Shown in pieces: positions 11,215 through 20,104 of a stretch of 64,000 nt of DNA. How positions within the stretch are numbered: the stretch's first letter is position 1; each line of letters opens with the position of its first letter. The stretch comes from DATKNA01 sp963755755 (lineage in GTDB: Bacteria; Actinomycetota; Actinomycetes; Actinomycetales; Kineosporiaceae). The notes beneath the pieces are model-generated. The model searched no databases, had not been told where the DNA came from, and saw only the letters and a list, made by a program, of their open reading frames with translations. The DNA lies in the NCBI GenBank assembly GCA_963755755.1, contig CAVWLJ010000005.1, positions 124,001 through 188,000 on the forward strand. Direction: 5' to 3'. Position numbers and translations under genes: made by a program.

Positions 11215-11769
11215 TCAGCCGCGATAGACGTGCGGCGCCAGGGTGCCGATGACCCGGAGGTTGCGATAGCGCTCGGCGTAGTCGAGGCCGTAGCCCACGA
11301 CGAACTCGTTCGGGATGTCGAATCCGACGTACTTCAACGGGACATCCACCTTCAGGACGTCCGGTTTGCGGAGCAATGTGCACACCTCGACGGACGTCGG
11401 CCCCCGGGAACCGAGGTTGGCCATGATCCAGGAGAGGGTGAGCCCGGAGTCGACGATGTCCTCGACGATGAGCACGTCGCGCCCGGTGATGTCGCGCTCG
11501 AGGTCCTTGAGGATGCGGACGACGCCGGACGACTTCGTGCCCGATCCGTACGACGAGATCGCCATCCAGTCGGTCTCGGCGGGCAGGCTGAGCCGGCGGG
11601 AGAGGTCCGCCATCACCATCACGGCGCCCTTGAGGACGCCGACGAGCAGCGGGTCCCGCCCCGCGTAGTCGGCGTCGATGGCGGCGGCGAGCTCGTCCAG
11701 CCGGTTCAGGATCTGCTCCTCGGTGAGCAGGACCTTCTCCAGATCCTGTCCCATGTCGGTGGGCTGCAC
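11215..11769 (-). CDS. hpt: Hypoxanthine phosphoribosyltransferase
   Basis: This 184-residue purine-salvage enzyme joins hypoxanthine or guanine to PRPP. The PRPP motif VLIVEDIVDSGLT and the family segments VLKGAVMVMADLSRR and FVVGYGLDYAERYRNL are intact. The ATG at 11769 is 18 bases after the tilS stop and preceded by a GGAGG-like site, so tilS and hpt form one transcript, as in most actinobacteria. In this gene order Hpt and TilS have been proposed to act together on ftsH expression in Bacillus; that link is not shown here. Confidence 0.93.
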   Translation of the reverse strand: MQPTDMGQDLEKVLLTEEQILNRLDELAAAIDADYAGRDPLLVGVLKGAVMVMADLSRRLSLPAETDWMAISSYGSGTKSSGVVRILKDLERDITGRDVLIVEDIVDSGLTLSWIMANLGSRGPTSVEVCTLLRKPDVLKVDVPLKYVGFDIPNEFVVGYGLDYAERYRNLRVIGTLAPHVYRG

Positions 11770-11787
11770 GGTCCTCCTACTCGCCTC

Positions 11788-12806
11788 CTACTCGACAGGC
11801 TGCGACGGCTGCTCACCCGGCGCGGCGATGGACAGCGTGCCACACCGCAGCACGGCGACGAGGCCCCCCGGCAGGTGCACGCCGCCGTGCGGGCGCGAGG
11901 CCCCGGGCGGCCGGACGACGAGGCCGTCGAGGGCCAGCACGTGCCGCGAGCCGAGGGAGCCGGCGGGTGATCCGGCCGCCCGCGCCGCGGCGAGCAGGGC
12001 GCGGCGCCGGACGGCGTCCGGGTGCCGCGCGCCAGTACGGCGGCCTCGTAGCCGTCGGCGCGGCCGGCCGCCCGCAGGAGCTCGCTCGCGAAGGCCTCCA
12101 GCGCCTCGGCGTCCAGGGCCAGCTGCTCGGCGGACCGGGCCAGCGCGGCCGGGAGGCCGGGCCCGAGGGCCTGTTCGAGCAGGGCGAGCGCGTCGCGGAC
12201 CCGCACCCGGGTGTACGCGGGGTCGGCGTTGGCCGGGTCGTCGTGGGGTTCGAGGCCGAGGTCGGCGCAGGCCCTGCGGGTGGTCGCCCGCGGGACGTCG
12301 AGCAGCGGCCGCACGAACCGGCCGCGGCGCACCGGCATGCCGGCGAGCGACCGGGCGCCGGCGCCCCGCGCGAGCCCGAGCAGCACCGTCTCGGCCTGGT
12401 CGTCCAGGGTGTGGCCGAGCAGGACGGCGGCGGCGCCCTGCTCCTCGGCGGCGCGCTCGAGCGCGGCGTACCGGGCGTCGCGGGCGGCCGCCTCGGGACC
12501 GCCCCGGCCGCTCGCCGCGGCCGCGGTCACGTCGAGCACCTGGACGGGAGCCAGGCCCAGCCGCGCGCAGGCCTCGGCGGCGGACGCCGCCACGGCCGCG
12601 GACGCCGGGTGCCAGCCGTGGTCGACGACCGCCGCTCCCGCGGTCAACCCGGCGCGGGGGGCGACGAAGGCGGTGGCGGCGGCCAGGGCCAGCGAGTCCG
12701 GACCACCGGAGCAGGCGACGACCACGTGCGCGCCGGCCGGCAGCGGGGCGAGCGCACGCCGGACCGCGACCCGCACCGCCGCGACCGCCGGGGTCGGCCC
12801 GCTCAC
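11788..12806 (-). CDS. tilS: tRNA(Ile)-lysidine synthetase TilS, frameshifted
   Basis: TilS converts C34 of the CAU-anticodon isoleucine tRNA to lysidine and is essential in most bacteria. The N-type PP-loop reads SGGPDSLALAAA, followed by GHTLDDQAETVLLGLARG and PVRRGRFVRPLLDVPR. The reading frame breaks near 12030: repairing GGCGCGCGGCACC by two bases continues as ARHPDAVRRRALLAAARA and ends at a TAG at 11788-11790, 18 bases before hpt. Because the gene should be essential and both halves are conserved, this is most likely a sequence error. GTG 12806 is the chosen start. Confidence 0.85.
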
Positions 12807-12845
12807 CCGCCCGTCACCTTCTCGCCCTCGCGCCCACCCTGCGCT

Positions 12846-12897
12846 GATCATGCATCCGCGACGGCGATCCTGTATGCATGCCTCACGTTGCATGATC
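12846..12897. promoter_or_regulatory. TGCATG-rich inverted repeat upstream of tilS
   Basis: The arms GATCATGCA (12846-12854) and TGCATGATC (12889-12897) form a perfect 9-bp inverted repeat with 34 bases between. A third element, TATGCATGC, lies inside at about 12873-12881. The region is the gap between the DUF2342 gene and tilS, where a tilS promoter must lie. AT-containing TGCATG boxes are conspicuous against the GC-rich background. Regulator unknown. Confidence 0.3.
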
Positions 12898-12932
12898 GCC
12901 GCGAAGGGTGCAGTGACAGCGCAGGAGCAGGG

Positions 12933-14037
12933 TCAGCCGTGGACGCGGCGGATCCAGGCGGCGGGCTCGGCGATCTCCTGCGGGCGGGGCAGCGTGTCGG
13001 GGCCGGTCCAGACGGCGTTGAAGCCGTCGACCCCGACCTGGTCCGAGACCTCGCGCACGAACCGCGCCCCGTCCGCGTACTGGCGCATCTTCGCCTCGAG
13101 GCCGAGCAGCCGGCGCAGCACCCGGTCCACCGCACCGCGGCCGGCCCGGCGGCGGGTGAACCGCTCGCGGATGAGCTGCACGGAGGGCACGACACGGGGG
13201 CCGACCTCGTCCATGACGACGTCGGCGTGCCCCTCGAGCAGCGACATCACGGCGGTGATCTCGGCGAGCGCCTCGCGCTGCGCCGGCGTCTGCACGGCGT
13301 CGAGCAGCGGCAGGCCCGAGCCCTCCCCGCGCACCAGCCCGGGCAGGTCGCGCAGCGCCGACGCCATCCGCTCGGCCACCTGCGCGGGCTCGAGCAGCAG
13401 GTCGCCCACGAGCGCGCGGATCCGCTCCAGCAGGTGCGGGGCGAGCCACGGGTTCGCGCCGAACTGCACCCGGTGGGTCTCCTCGTGCAGGCACACCCAG
13501 AGCCGGAAGTCGGCGGGGTCGACGTCGAGCTCGCGCTCGACGCTGACCACGTTCGGCGCGATGAGCAGCAGCCGCCCGTCCGGGGAGAAGGCGTCGTACT
13601 GGCCCGAGCACCCGGGAGGAGAGGAAGCCGAGCAGGCCGCCGACCTCGACGCCGGTGATCCTGCTCCCGACGGCGGTGACGAACGCGGGGGCCTGCTCGC
13701 CGCGGCGCCGGGCCGCCTCCGCGACGACCGGTTCGAGCAGGCCGCGGAACCCGCGGGCGTTGACCGCGGCCCAGCCGCCCCGGTCGACGACGAGCACGCC
13801 CTCGTCGCTGCCGACCGGCGTGTGCAACCGGGTGATGCCGGCGACGTGCGGTGCTGCCGCCCGGGCCGCGGCACGCAGGTCGGCCACGATCACCTCGGCG
13901 TCCGCTCGCTCCAGGCGCGGCCCGGGGCCGCCGACGATCGCCGCCGTCCGCGCGGCGAGCCCCCAGTCGACGACGTCGTCGATCGGTGCTCGGCCCGGGT
14001 CGCCGTCCACCCGCTCGCCGGTCTCCTCAGCACGCAT
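12933..14037 (-). CDS. DUF2342 zinc-dependent metalloprotease-like protein, frameshifted
   Basis: This belongs to the actinobacterial family once called coenzyme F420 biosynthesis-associated protein. It has a metalloprotease-type HEETH motif within LWVCLHEETHRVQFG and a downstream LLEGHADVVMDEVG segment that supplies a likely third ligand. The N-terminal part (RAEETGERVDGDPG to GVEVGGLLGFLSSRVL) is in one frame and the catalytic part (QYDAFSPDGRLLLIAPN onward) in another. Dropping one C in CGGGCCAGTAC near 13601 joins them. The gene sits between dacB and tilS, its usual place. No substrate is known. Confidence 0.85.
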
Positions 14038-14080
14038 GCACTCCACCGTACGTCCCGCACCGCCGACGTCGCGGGCTGCG

Positions 14081-16221
14081 TCAGCGGCAGCCGCAGCCGG
14101 CGAGCGCGGACGCGGCGTCGTCGAGCGCCGTCCGCGCGGAGGCGGTCGACGACACCCGATCGGCCAGGAGAACGAAGCCCAGCTGCCGGCCGTCGGCGTC
14201 GACGACCGTCCCGGAGAGCGAGCTCGCCCCGGTGAGCGTGCCGGTCTTGGCGCGGACGACGCCGAGACCCGAGCGCTCCCGGTCGGTGCCGAAGCGGTCC
14301 GCGAGGGTGCCGGACGCACCGGCTACCGGCAGGCCGGTGAGCAGCGGGCGCAGTTCGGGGTGCTGCGGCGAGGCGGCCAGCACGAGCAGCCCGGCGAGCG
14401 CGCGGGCCGAGATCTCGTTGCCGGTGCCGAGGCCGCTGCCACCCGAGAGGTGCGCACCCGTGGTCGGGACGCCGAGGAGGTCGACGCGGTCGAGCACCGC
14501 GACACCGGCGTCCGCGAACGTCGCCTGGCGCCCGGCCTTCACGGCGACCATCCGGGCGAGCGCCTCGGCGACGGTGTTGTCGCTGTCGGTGAGGGCGTGC
14601 TCGACCAGGTCGCCGACCGGCGCGGACTCGACCTGCGCCAGCTCCGGCGCACCGTCCGGCGCCTTCGCCCGGACGACCTTGCCGGTCACCGTGATGCCGT
14701 CCGTCGCGAGCGCCGCGGCGAACAGCCGGGCCGCCGACATCGCCGGGTCGCTCACCCGGGCCGCGGCCTCCCCCGGCACCAGCGGGACGCCGGGAGTGGC
14801 CGAGCCCGAGTTCACCGCGAGGGCCGTGACCGGCGCGATGAAGCCGCTCCGGACGTCGCCGGCGCTCCAGGCCGGGTTCGTCGACGGGCCCTTGAACAGC
14901 GTGTCGTCGAGCCGGACGACGACCGAGCGGCGGCCCTGCGCACGCAGCGCGGCCGCGGTCTCGTCGGCGAGGTCGACGATGCCGGCACGGCCGACCGCGG
15001 CGTCCGGGGTGCCGTGCCCCGCGGCCAGCGTCACGTCCCCGCCTCCGACCAGGACGATCTCGTCCTGGCCGGCGTCGACCACGGTGGTGGTCAGCCGCGA
15101 GGACGGCCCGAGCAGCGAGAGCGCGGCCGCACCGGTGAGCAGCTTGGCGCTGGACGCCGGCACCGCCGGCCGGTCCGGAGTGATCGACAGCAACGACGTG
15201 CCGCTGGCGAGGTCGACGACGGCCGCGCTGACGCTCGAGCCGAGCCCGTGCGTGCGCAGGAGCGGACCCAGCACGCGCCGGAGCCCGGCGGTCGAGGGCT
15301 GGGGTGCGGACGGGTCGAGCGCGGGCAGCACGTCACTCGGCGGGGCCGGCACCGTCGCGCCGGGGACGGGGGCCGCGGACGCCGAGGGCGTCGGGGCGCT
15401 GGCCGGACGGGCCGCCGGTGCCGAGGAGCGGTCGAGGACGACGGCTCCGGCGCCGACGGCCAGCGTGGCGACGAGGAGGACGGACAGTCCCGCGGTCCGC
15501 CGTCCGATCGTCCCCAGCGGCAGCAGGCCGCGGCGGGCCGGCTGCGGTGGCGCAGCGGGCGGGCGGCGTGAACCGTGGCGGGAGGTCCACGTCGCGCGCT
15601 CGCGGCGGCGGCGGTGGGGCCGGCTCGGTCACCCGCGGCGGAGCGGCGGCCGGCTCCGGCACGACCGGCTCGGGCTCGGGCGCTCGGGCGTCGGGCTCGG
15701 GCGGCTTCGGGGGCGGCCTGCTCGGGGACGGCGACCGGCTCCGGGTCGGCGACCGGTTCCGGGTCGGCGACCGGCTCCGGGGCGGCGACCGGCACGGGGT
15801 CGACGACCGGCACGGGGTCGACGACCGGTTCGGCGCGACGAGGGCTCGGGCGGACGGGGTCGGGCTGAGGTCCGGGTGCGGCCGCCGGCTCACCGGACGC
15901 GGCGGGCTCCGGCGCGCTCGGCTGCTTCCGCGCGGGCCGGGAGACGAGGTTCGCGGGCGGCTTCGACCTGGCCGCGGGGGCCGAGGCCGGACGCTTCCCG
16001 GAAGAGGTCGAGGACCGGGCCGCGCCTCGGGCGGCGTGCGGCCGGGGCGCCGGGCTCGATGCCGCCGCGCCGTCGGCGTCCGGCGGGGTCTCGGCCGTGG
16101 CCGGGGGCCGGTCCGAACCGGCGTCCGCGACCTGCTCGGGGGGTACGTCGGGCGAGGTGGACGAGGGGGAAGGGGCGGGTGAGCCGGACCCGGCCGACTC
16201 CTCCGGTGGGGCCTGCTGCAC
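14081..16221 (-). CDS. dacB: D-alanyl-D-alanine carboxypeptidase/endopeptidase (S13, PBP4-type) with long proline-rich N-terminus, frameshifted
   Basis: The catalytic part (14081 to about 15350) is a complete S13 penicillin-binding protein. It has SXXK as SSAKLLTG, SDN as TDSDNTVAEAL and KTG as AKTGTLTGASSL, with GGGDVTLA between. It trims peptidoglycan outside the membrane. Upstream in the same frame a single membrane segment (SVLLVATLAVGAGAVVL) gives type II topology. Before that lies a cytoplasmic Pro/Glu/Ala-rich tail of about 230 residues that reads in two other frames, implying two indels near 15560 and 15720. GTG 16221 has GGGAGG just before it. Divergent from ppa. Confidence 0.85.
15730..15833 (-). 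repeat. 18-bp tandem repeat encoding Pro-Val hexapeptides in the DacB tail
   Basis: Five full copies and one partial copy of an 18-base unit (GGCGACCGGCTCCGGGTC and variants) lie end to end. On the minus strand they encode EPVADP/VPVVDP-type hexapeptides in the cytoplasmic N-terminus of DacB. Unit boundaries are 15730, 15748, 15766, 15784, 15802 and 15820. The array keeps frame. It is the kind of tract in which copy number changes by slippage. Confidence 0.8.
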
Positions 16222-16269
16222 GCGCCTCCCTCGTCCCTGCGTCGGCAGCGCCCCGATGGCGCTCCGCTG

Positions 16270-16298
16270 TCGACCGGTTGTGGTGGCGAGACTAGTGT
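16270..16298 (+). promoter_or_regulatory. Candidate sigma-70-type promoter of ppa
   Basis: TCGACC (16270-16275), 17 bases, then TAGTGT (16293-16298) fits the actinobacterial TTGAC / TANNNT pattern. A start near 16305 would give a leader of about 30 bases before GTG 16337. The -10 lies in the loop of a perfect 6-bp hairpin (CGAGAC/GTCTCG, 16287-16302), which could also be an operator. The other strand of this gap must drive dacB. Confidence 0.45.
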
Positions 16299-16336
16299 CT
16301 CGGCAGGGCCGGGACACGTCACCCGAGGGAGCCGTT

Positions 16337-16825
16337 GTGGAGTTCGACGTCACCATCGAGATCCCCAAGGGACAGCGCAACAAGTACGAGATGGACCACG
16401 AGACCGGCCGCATCCGGCTCGACCGGATGCTGTTCACGTCGACGCGCTACCCGCACGACTACGGCTTCGTCGAGGGCACCCTGGGCGAGGACGGCGACCC
16501 GCTCGACGCCCTCGTGCTGCTCGAGGAGCCGACGTTCCCCGGCTGCCTGATCCGCTGCCGCGCGATCGGCATGTTCCGGATGCGCGACGAGGCGGGCGGC
16601 GACGACAAGGTGCTCTGCATCCCGGCCGGCGACCCGCGGATGGAGCACATCCAGGACCTGAAGGACGTCTCGGACTTCGACCTGCTCGAGATCCAGCACT
16701 TCTTCGAGACCTACAAGGACCTCGAGCCCGGCAAGAGCGTCGAGGGCGCCACGTGGACCGGGCGCGGCGAGGCCGAGGAGGAGATCGAGGCGTCCCGCCG
16801 GCGGGCGGCGGAGCAGCACTACTGA
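16337..16825 (+). CDS. ppa: Inorganic pyrophosphatase
   Basis: This 162-residue soluble family I pyrophosphatase hydrolyses pyrophosphate from biosynthesis. The active-site segments NKYEMDHETGRIRLDR, YPHDYGFVEGTL and DGDPLDALVLLEEP (metal-binding aspartates) are complete. The GTG start at 16337 follows GAGGGA at a suitable distance and matches the family N-terminus EFDVTIEIPKG. Divergent from dacB, as in M. tuberculosis. No anomalies. Confidence 0.95.
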   Translation: MEFDVTIEIPKGQRNKYEMDHETGRIRLDRMLFTSTRYPHDYGFVEGTLGEDGDPLDALVLLEEPTFPGCLIRCRAIGMFRMRDEAGGDDKVLCIPAGDPRMEHIQDLKDVSDFDLLEIQHFFETYKDLEPGKSVEGATWTGRGEAEEEIEASRRRAAEQHY

Positions 16826-17015
16826 GCCGCTGGCTACGACGCGACACACCTGATCGAGGCCCGGGAATGCCTGGTCCTCGATCCCCGCTGTAGGCTGGCG
16901 AGGTCGGCGCACCGCGTGCCGGCTGACGTGGGCACCGCCCACGAGGTCGCTGTGGAACCGGAACGACGAGGCCACTTCGCAGAGCGGCCCCCTTCCACAG
17001 ACGGAGAAAGACTTC
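16826..17015 (+). other. Long 5-prime leader of the DEAD-box helicase gene
   Basis: The 190-base gap has a possible -10 TAGGCT at 16891-16896 with only a weak -35 (TGCCTG). This would give a leader of over 100 bases. Inside it a 6-bp hairpin GTGGGC-ACC-GCCCAC (16928-16942) is perfect. Long structured leaders are common on cold-inducible helicase genes; whether this one regulates is inference. Confidence 0.3.
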
Positions 17016-18434
17016 ATGCTGCAGCCCACCTCGGGCCGGCGTCGTGCGCCTGCCCGGCGGCGCCCTCGCACGTCCTCGACAGCCCCTCGCACGACCACCA
17101 CCGCCACCGCGTCCGCCCTCGACGCCGCCATCGACGAGGCGCTCAGCCGCCCGGCGCCCGCCGCGACGACCTTCGCCGAGCTGGGCCTGCCGGCGCCGCT
17201 CGTCACCGCCCTCGCGCGGACGGGCGTCGACGCCCCCTTCGCCATCCAGACCCGGGTGCTCCCGGACGCCCTGGCCGGCCGTGACGTCCTCGGTCGTGCG
17301 CGCACCGGGTCGGGCAAGACCCTCGCGTTCGCACTGCCGATCGTCAGCCGCCTGCACGCCTCGACCACCCGCCGGACGCCGCACGCGCCGCGCGCCCTGG
17401 TGCTCGTACCGACCCGGGAGCTCGCGCAGCAGGTGGCCGGCGTCCTGACGCCGCTGGCCCAGGCGCTCGGGCAGCGCGTCGCCACCGTCGTCGGCGGCGC
17501 CGCCTACGGCCGGCAGATCGACGCCCTCACCCGCGGCGTCGACGTGCTCGTCGCCACGCCGGGACGACTCAAGGACCTCATCGAGCGGCGGGCCTGCCGG
17601 CTCGACGCCGTCGAGATCACCGTGATCGACGAGGCCGACCACATGGCCGACCTCGGCTTCCTCCCGGTGGTCTCCGAGCTGCTGGGGCAGACCCCCGCCG
17701 GCGGTCAGCGGCTGCTGTTCTCCGCCACGCTCGACCGCGGCGTCGCGACGCTCGTGGAGCGCTTCCTCGGCGACCCCGCCGTCCACGCGGTGGAGCCGGA
17801 GCCCGACAGCACGGGTGCGATGACGCACCTCGTCTTCGCCGTCGACCGCGAGCACAAGGTCGAGGTCGCAACCCGCGTCGCCGCGCGGCCGGCGCGGACG
17901 CTGTTCTTCGTCCGGACCAAGCACGGTGCGGACCGGCTCGCCCGGCAGTTCGAGCGCGGCGGCGTCGAGGCCGCGGCGATCCACGGGAACCTCGGGCAGG
18001 GCGCCCGCCAGCGAGCCCTCGCCGACTTCACCGAGGGCCGGACCCGGGTGCTCGTCGCGACGGACGTCGCCGCGCGCGGCATCCACGTGGACGACGTGGA
18101 CCTCGTGGTGCACTTCGACCCGCCGAACGACCACAAGGACTACGTGCACCGCTCGGGCCGGACCGCACGCGCCGGCGCCGACGGCACCGTCGTGGCACTG
18201 GTCCAGCCCGAGCAGCTGCGCGACGTGCAGCGGCTGCAGGCGGCCGCACAGGTCGAGGCCAGCGTCGAGCGGGTGCACCCGGACCACCCGTCCGTGGTCG
18301 CGATGTCGCGGTCGGGCCGGCCGGTCGTCGTGCGACCGGCCGCCACGCCCGGAGCCGAATCCCGCCCGGACGCACGCCCGGGCCGGGGCGGCCGGCGCCG
18401 CCCGCGCTACGGGGACCGCTCCCGCCGGAGCTGA
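17016..18434 (+). CDS. DEAD/DEAH-box RNA helicase
   Basis: This 472-residue ATP-dependent RNA helicase probably unwinds structured RNA in ribosome assembly or cold stress. The Q motif region (FAELGLPAPLVTAL, PFAIQTRVLPDAL), motif I ARTGSGKT, Ia PTRELAQQ, motif II as DEAD in VIDEADHMADLG, motif III SAT, motif V ATDVAARGIHV and motif VI HRSGRTARAG are all present. The basic, Ala/Thr-rich first 40 residues and the Arg/Gly-rich tail are likely RNA-binding. ATG 17016 follows GGAGAAAG. A strong terminator follows at 18453. Confidence 0.92.
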   Translation: MLQPTSGRRRAPARRRPRTSSTAPRTTTTATASALDAAIDEALSRPAPAATTFAELGLPAPLVTALARTGVDAPFAIQTRVLPDALAGRDVLGRARTGSGKTLAFALPIVSRLHASTTRRTPHAPRALVLVPTRELAQQVAGVLTPLAQALGQRVATVVGGAAYGRQIDALTRGVDVLVATPGRLKDLIERRACRLDAVEITVIDEADHMADLGFLPVVSELLGQTPAGGQRLLFSATLDRGVATLVERFLGDPAVHAVEPEPDSTGAMTHLVFAVDREHKVEVATRVAARPARTLFFVRTKHGADRLARQFERGGVEAAAIHGNLGQGARQRALADFTEGRTRVLVATDVAARGIHVDDVDLVVHFDPPNDHKDYVHRSGRTARAGADGTVVALVQPEQLRDVQRLQAAAQVEASVERVHPDHPSVVAMSRSGRPVVVRPAATPGAESRPDARPGRGGRRRPRYGDRSRRS

Positions 18435-18452
18435 TCCGCACCGAGACAGCAG

Positions 18453-18481
18453 AAGGGGCGCGACCTGTGGTCGCGCCCCTT
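18453..18481. terminator. Strong 13-bp intrinsic terminator between convergent genes
   Basis: AAGGGGCGCGACC and GGTCGCGCCCCTT pair perfectly around a TGT loop. It lies 18 bases after the helicase stop and 18 bases before the stop of the convergent CsbD gene. The A and T ends give partial tracts on both strands, so it can serve both. Confidence 0.9.
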
Positions 18482-18499
18482 CGTGCCTGGTGGAGCCGG

Positions 18500-18673
18500 T
18501 CAGCCCTTGAAGGCGTCCTTGACGTTCTCGCCGGCCTGCTTGAGGTTCGACTTCGCCTGGTCGCCCTCGCCCTGCGCCTTCAGCTCGTCGTCGCCGGTCG
18601 CCTTGCCGACGCCTTCCTTGAGCTTGCCGCCGAACTCCTCGGCCTTGTTGTCGATCTTGTCGTCGGTACCCAT
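18500..18673 (-). CDS. CsbD family stress protein
   Basis: This small hydrophilic protein of 57 residues (GTDDKIDNKAEEFGG, GKATGDDELKAQGEGDQA) matches the CsbD family, which is induced by general stress in Bacillus and common in actinobacteria. The molecular role is unknown. The ATG at 18673 has GGGAGGA eight bases upstream, which decides the start against a longer frame. It is a monocistronic gene ended by the terminator at 18453. Confidence 0.9.
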   Translation of the reverse strand: MGTDDKIDNKAEEFGGKLKEGVGKATGDDELKAQGEGDQAKSNLKQAGENVKDAFKG

Positions 18674-18760
18674 GGGTCCTCCCTCGGTCGCGATCGAACC
18701 GGACTCCCTCCATGCGATCACAACGGTGCGAAGGGCGCATCTCGGCAGCCTGCGGAGCAA

Positions 18761-19283
18761 TCAGGCACGCACGGCGGCCAGCGCGCGCGCTCGCGGTGCG
18801 GACGACGTCGGGCAGCGCGGGCGGGTAGACCGGCTCGCCGGGGCGCCCGGGGCCGTCGTGCGGGCGCCCCTCGACGTGCGCGCGCAGCTGCTCCGGGGTC
18901 CACCAGGCGGCCGTCTCCAGCATCGCGACCTCGTCCGGCCGCGGGTCGACCGGCCCCGGGAGGGCGGTCGCCGGCACCCGGACGGCGTAGAAGACGTTCG
19001 ACTGCTCGATCCACCGGCCGTCGAACGGAAAGGCGTCGTCGGCCCTGAACACGGGCCCGACGAGGTCGGCCTCGCTCACGGCCAGCCCGACCTCCTCACG
19101 CAGCTCGCGGACGGCCGCGGCACGCTCCGTCTCCCCCGCCTCCACCCCGCCGCCCACGGTGAACCAGAAGGGCGCGTCGGGGACGGCCGGGTCGACGGCA
19201 CGCACGAGGAGCACCCGGTCGTGCGGGTCGAGCACCAGGAGCCGGGCGCCGCGCCGCCGCAGCACCTCCGGTCCGCTCGTCAT
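18761..19283 (-). CDS. Nudix hydrolase, probable frameshift at the 3-prime end
   Basis: The Nudix box is clear: GGGVEAGETERAAAVRELREEVG, spanning about residues 47-69, with all catalytic glutamates. Substrate cannot be told; such proteins hydrolyse nucleoside diphosphates linked to another group. ATG 19283 overlaps the otsB stop (ATGA). The frame runs on without a stop past the expected end. Within AGCGCGCGCGCTGG near 18785 a one-base change gives a natural end (LAAVRA then TGA at 18761-18763). The GC dinucleotide run makes an indel error likely. Confidence 0.75.
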
Positions 19284-20104
19284 CCGGCGCCTCGCCCGAC
19301 CCCCCGCCTGAGCCGGGCCAGCTCGACGAGCAGGTCGGCGAGCTCCTCCGGCCCGGCCAGCCGGTGCCGCGCCGCCGTCGCACCCGGCCCGATCTTCAGC
19401 GTGAGGTCGCCGGCGTCGTCGTCCAGGGCGGCGAAGGCGTGCTCGTCCGTGGTGTCGTCGCCGGCATAGAGGACGCCGCCGGGACCGACCCCGAGCTCGG
19501 AGCGCAGCCGGCGCAGGGCCGCCCCCTTGCTCACGTCGGTCACCGCCAGCTCGACGACCTCCTTCCCCACCAGGGTGTGCACCCCGGGGGTGCGGGCGGG
19601 GCCGAGCAGGGCAGCGCCGCTGGCGGCCAGCGCCGTGGCGCGATCGGCGCCCCGGGTGTGCAGCACGACCGCTGCCGGCTTCTCCTCGAGAGCCGTCCCG
19701 GGGTGCGCGGCCACGATCTCGCCGAGCGCCTCGCGCAGCCCTGCGAGCAGGTCCTTCTCCGCGGTTCCGAGGCCGGCTGCGGTGTCCGCCCCGGCGGCCT
19801 GCGGCAGATCGGGCGGGACGTCGACCTCGGCACCGTGGCTGCCGACGAGCGCCACCGGTCCGACGGTCCGACCGGTCCGAGCAGCCCGCGCAGGCGTGTC
19901 GAGCGAGCGCCCGGAGACCACGGCGACGCTCGTCCCCGGCAGCCCGGTCAGCTCCCGGAGGGCCTCGACGGACCGGGGCAGGGGCGCCGCCGCCGCGGGG
20001 TCGTCCACGAGCGGCGCGAGCGTCCCGTCGAAGTCGAGCGCGACGAGCACCCGCGGCAGCGCGGCGAACCGCTCCAGCGCCGGACCGAGCTGCTGCTCGC
20101 TCAC
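19280..20104 (-). CDS. otsB: Trehalose-6-phosphate phosphatase
   Basis: This 274-residue HAD-family enzyme removes phosphate from trehalose-6-phosphate. The catalytic DXDGT is VALDFDGTLAP, with motif II VVSGRS, a KGAALRRL lysine and the acidic motif GDDTTDEHAF. The GTG at 20104 overlaps the otsA stop in a GTGA junction, so OtsA and OtsB are made together. It is the second gene of the otsA-otsB-Nudix transcript. Trehalose is a stress protectant and cell-wall lipid precursor in actinobacteria. Confidence 0.93.
   Translation of the reverse strand: MSEQQLGPALERFAALPRVLVALDFDGTLAPLVDDPAAAAPLPRSVEALRELTGLPGTSVAVVSGRSLDTPARAARTGRTVGPVALVGSHGAEVDVPPDLPQAAGADTAAGLGTAEKDLLAGLREALGEIVAAHPGTALEEKPAAVVLHTRGADRATALAASGAALLGPARTPGVHTLVGKEVVELAVTDVSKGAALRRLRSELGVGPGGVLYAGDDTTDEHAFAALDDDAGDLTLKIGPGATAARHRLAGPEELADLLVELARLRRGVGRGAG

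Noticed and set aside
15730..15833. Regular repeats that might be a CRISPR array
   Set aside because: Units are 18 bases with no unique spacers and encode a peptide repeat. No cas genes are in the window.
13851..16295. Long plus-strand open frames opposite dacB
   Set aside because: The minus strand carries the SXXK, SDN and KTG motifs of DacB and the 18-bp repeats in frame with it. The plus-strand products are low complexity.
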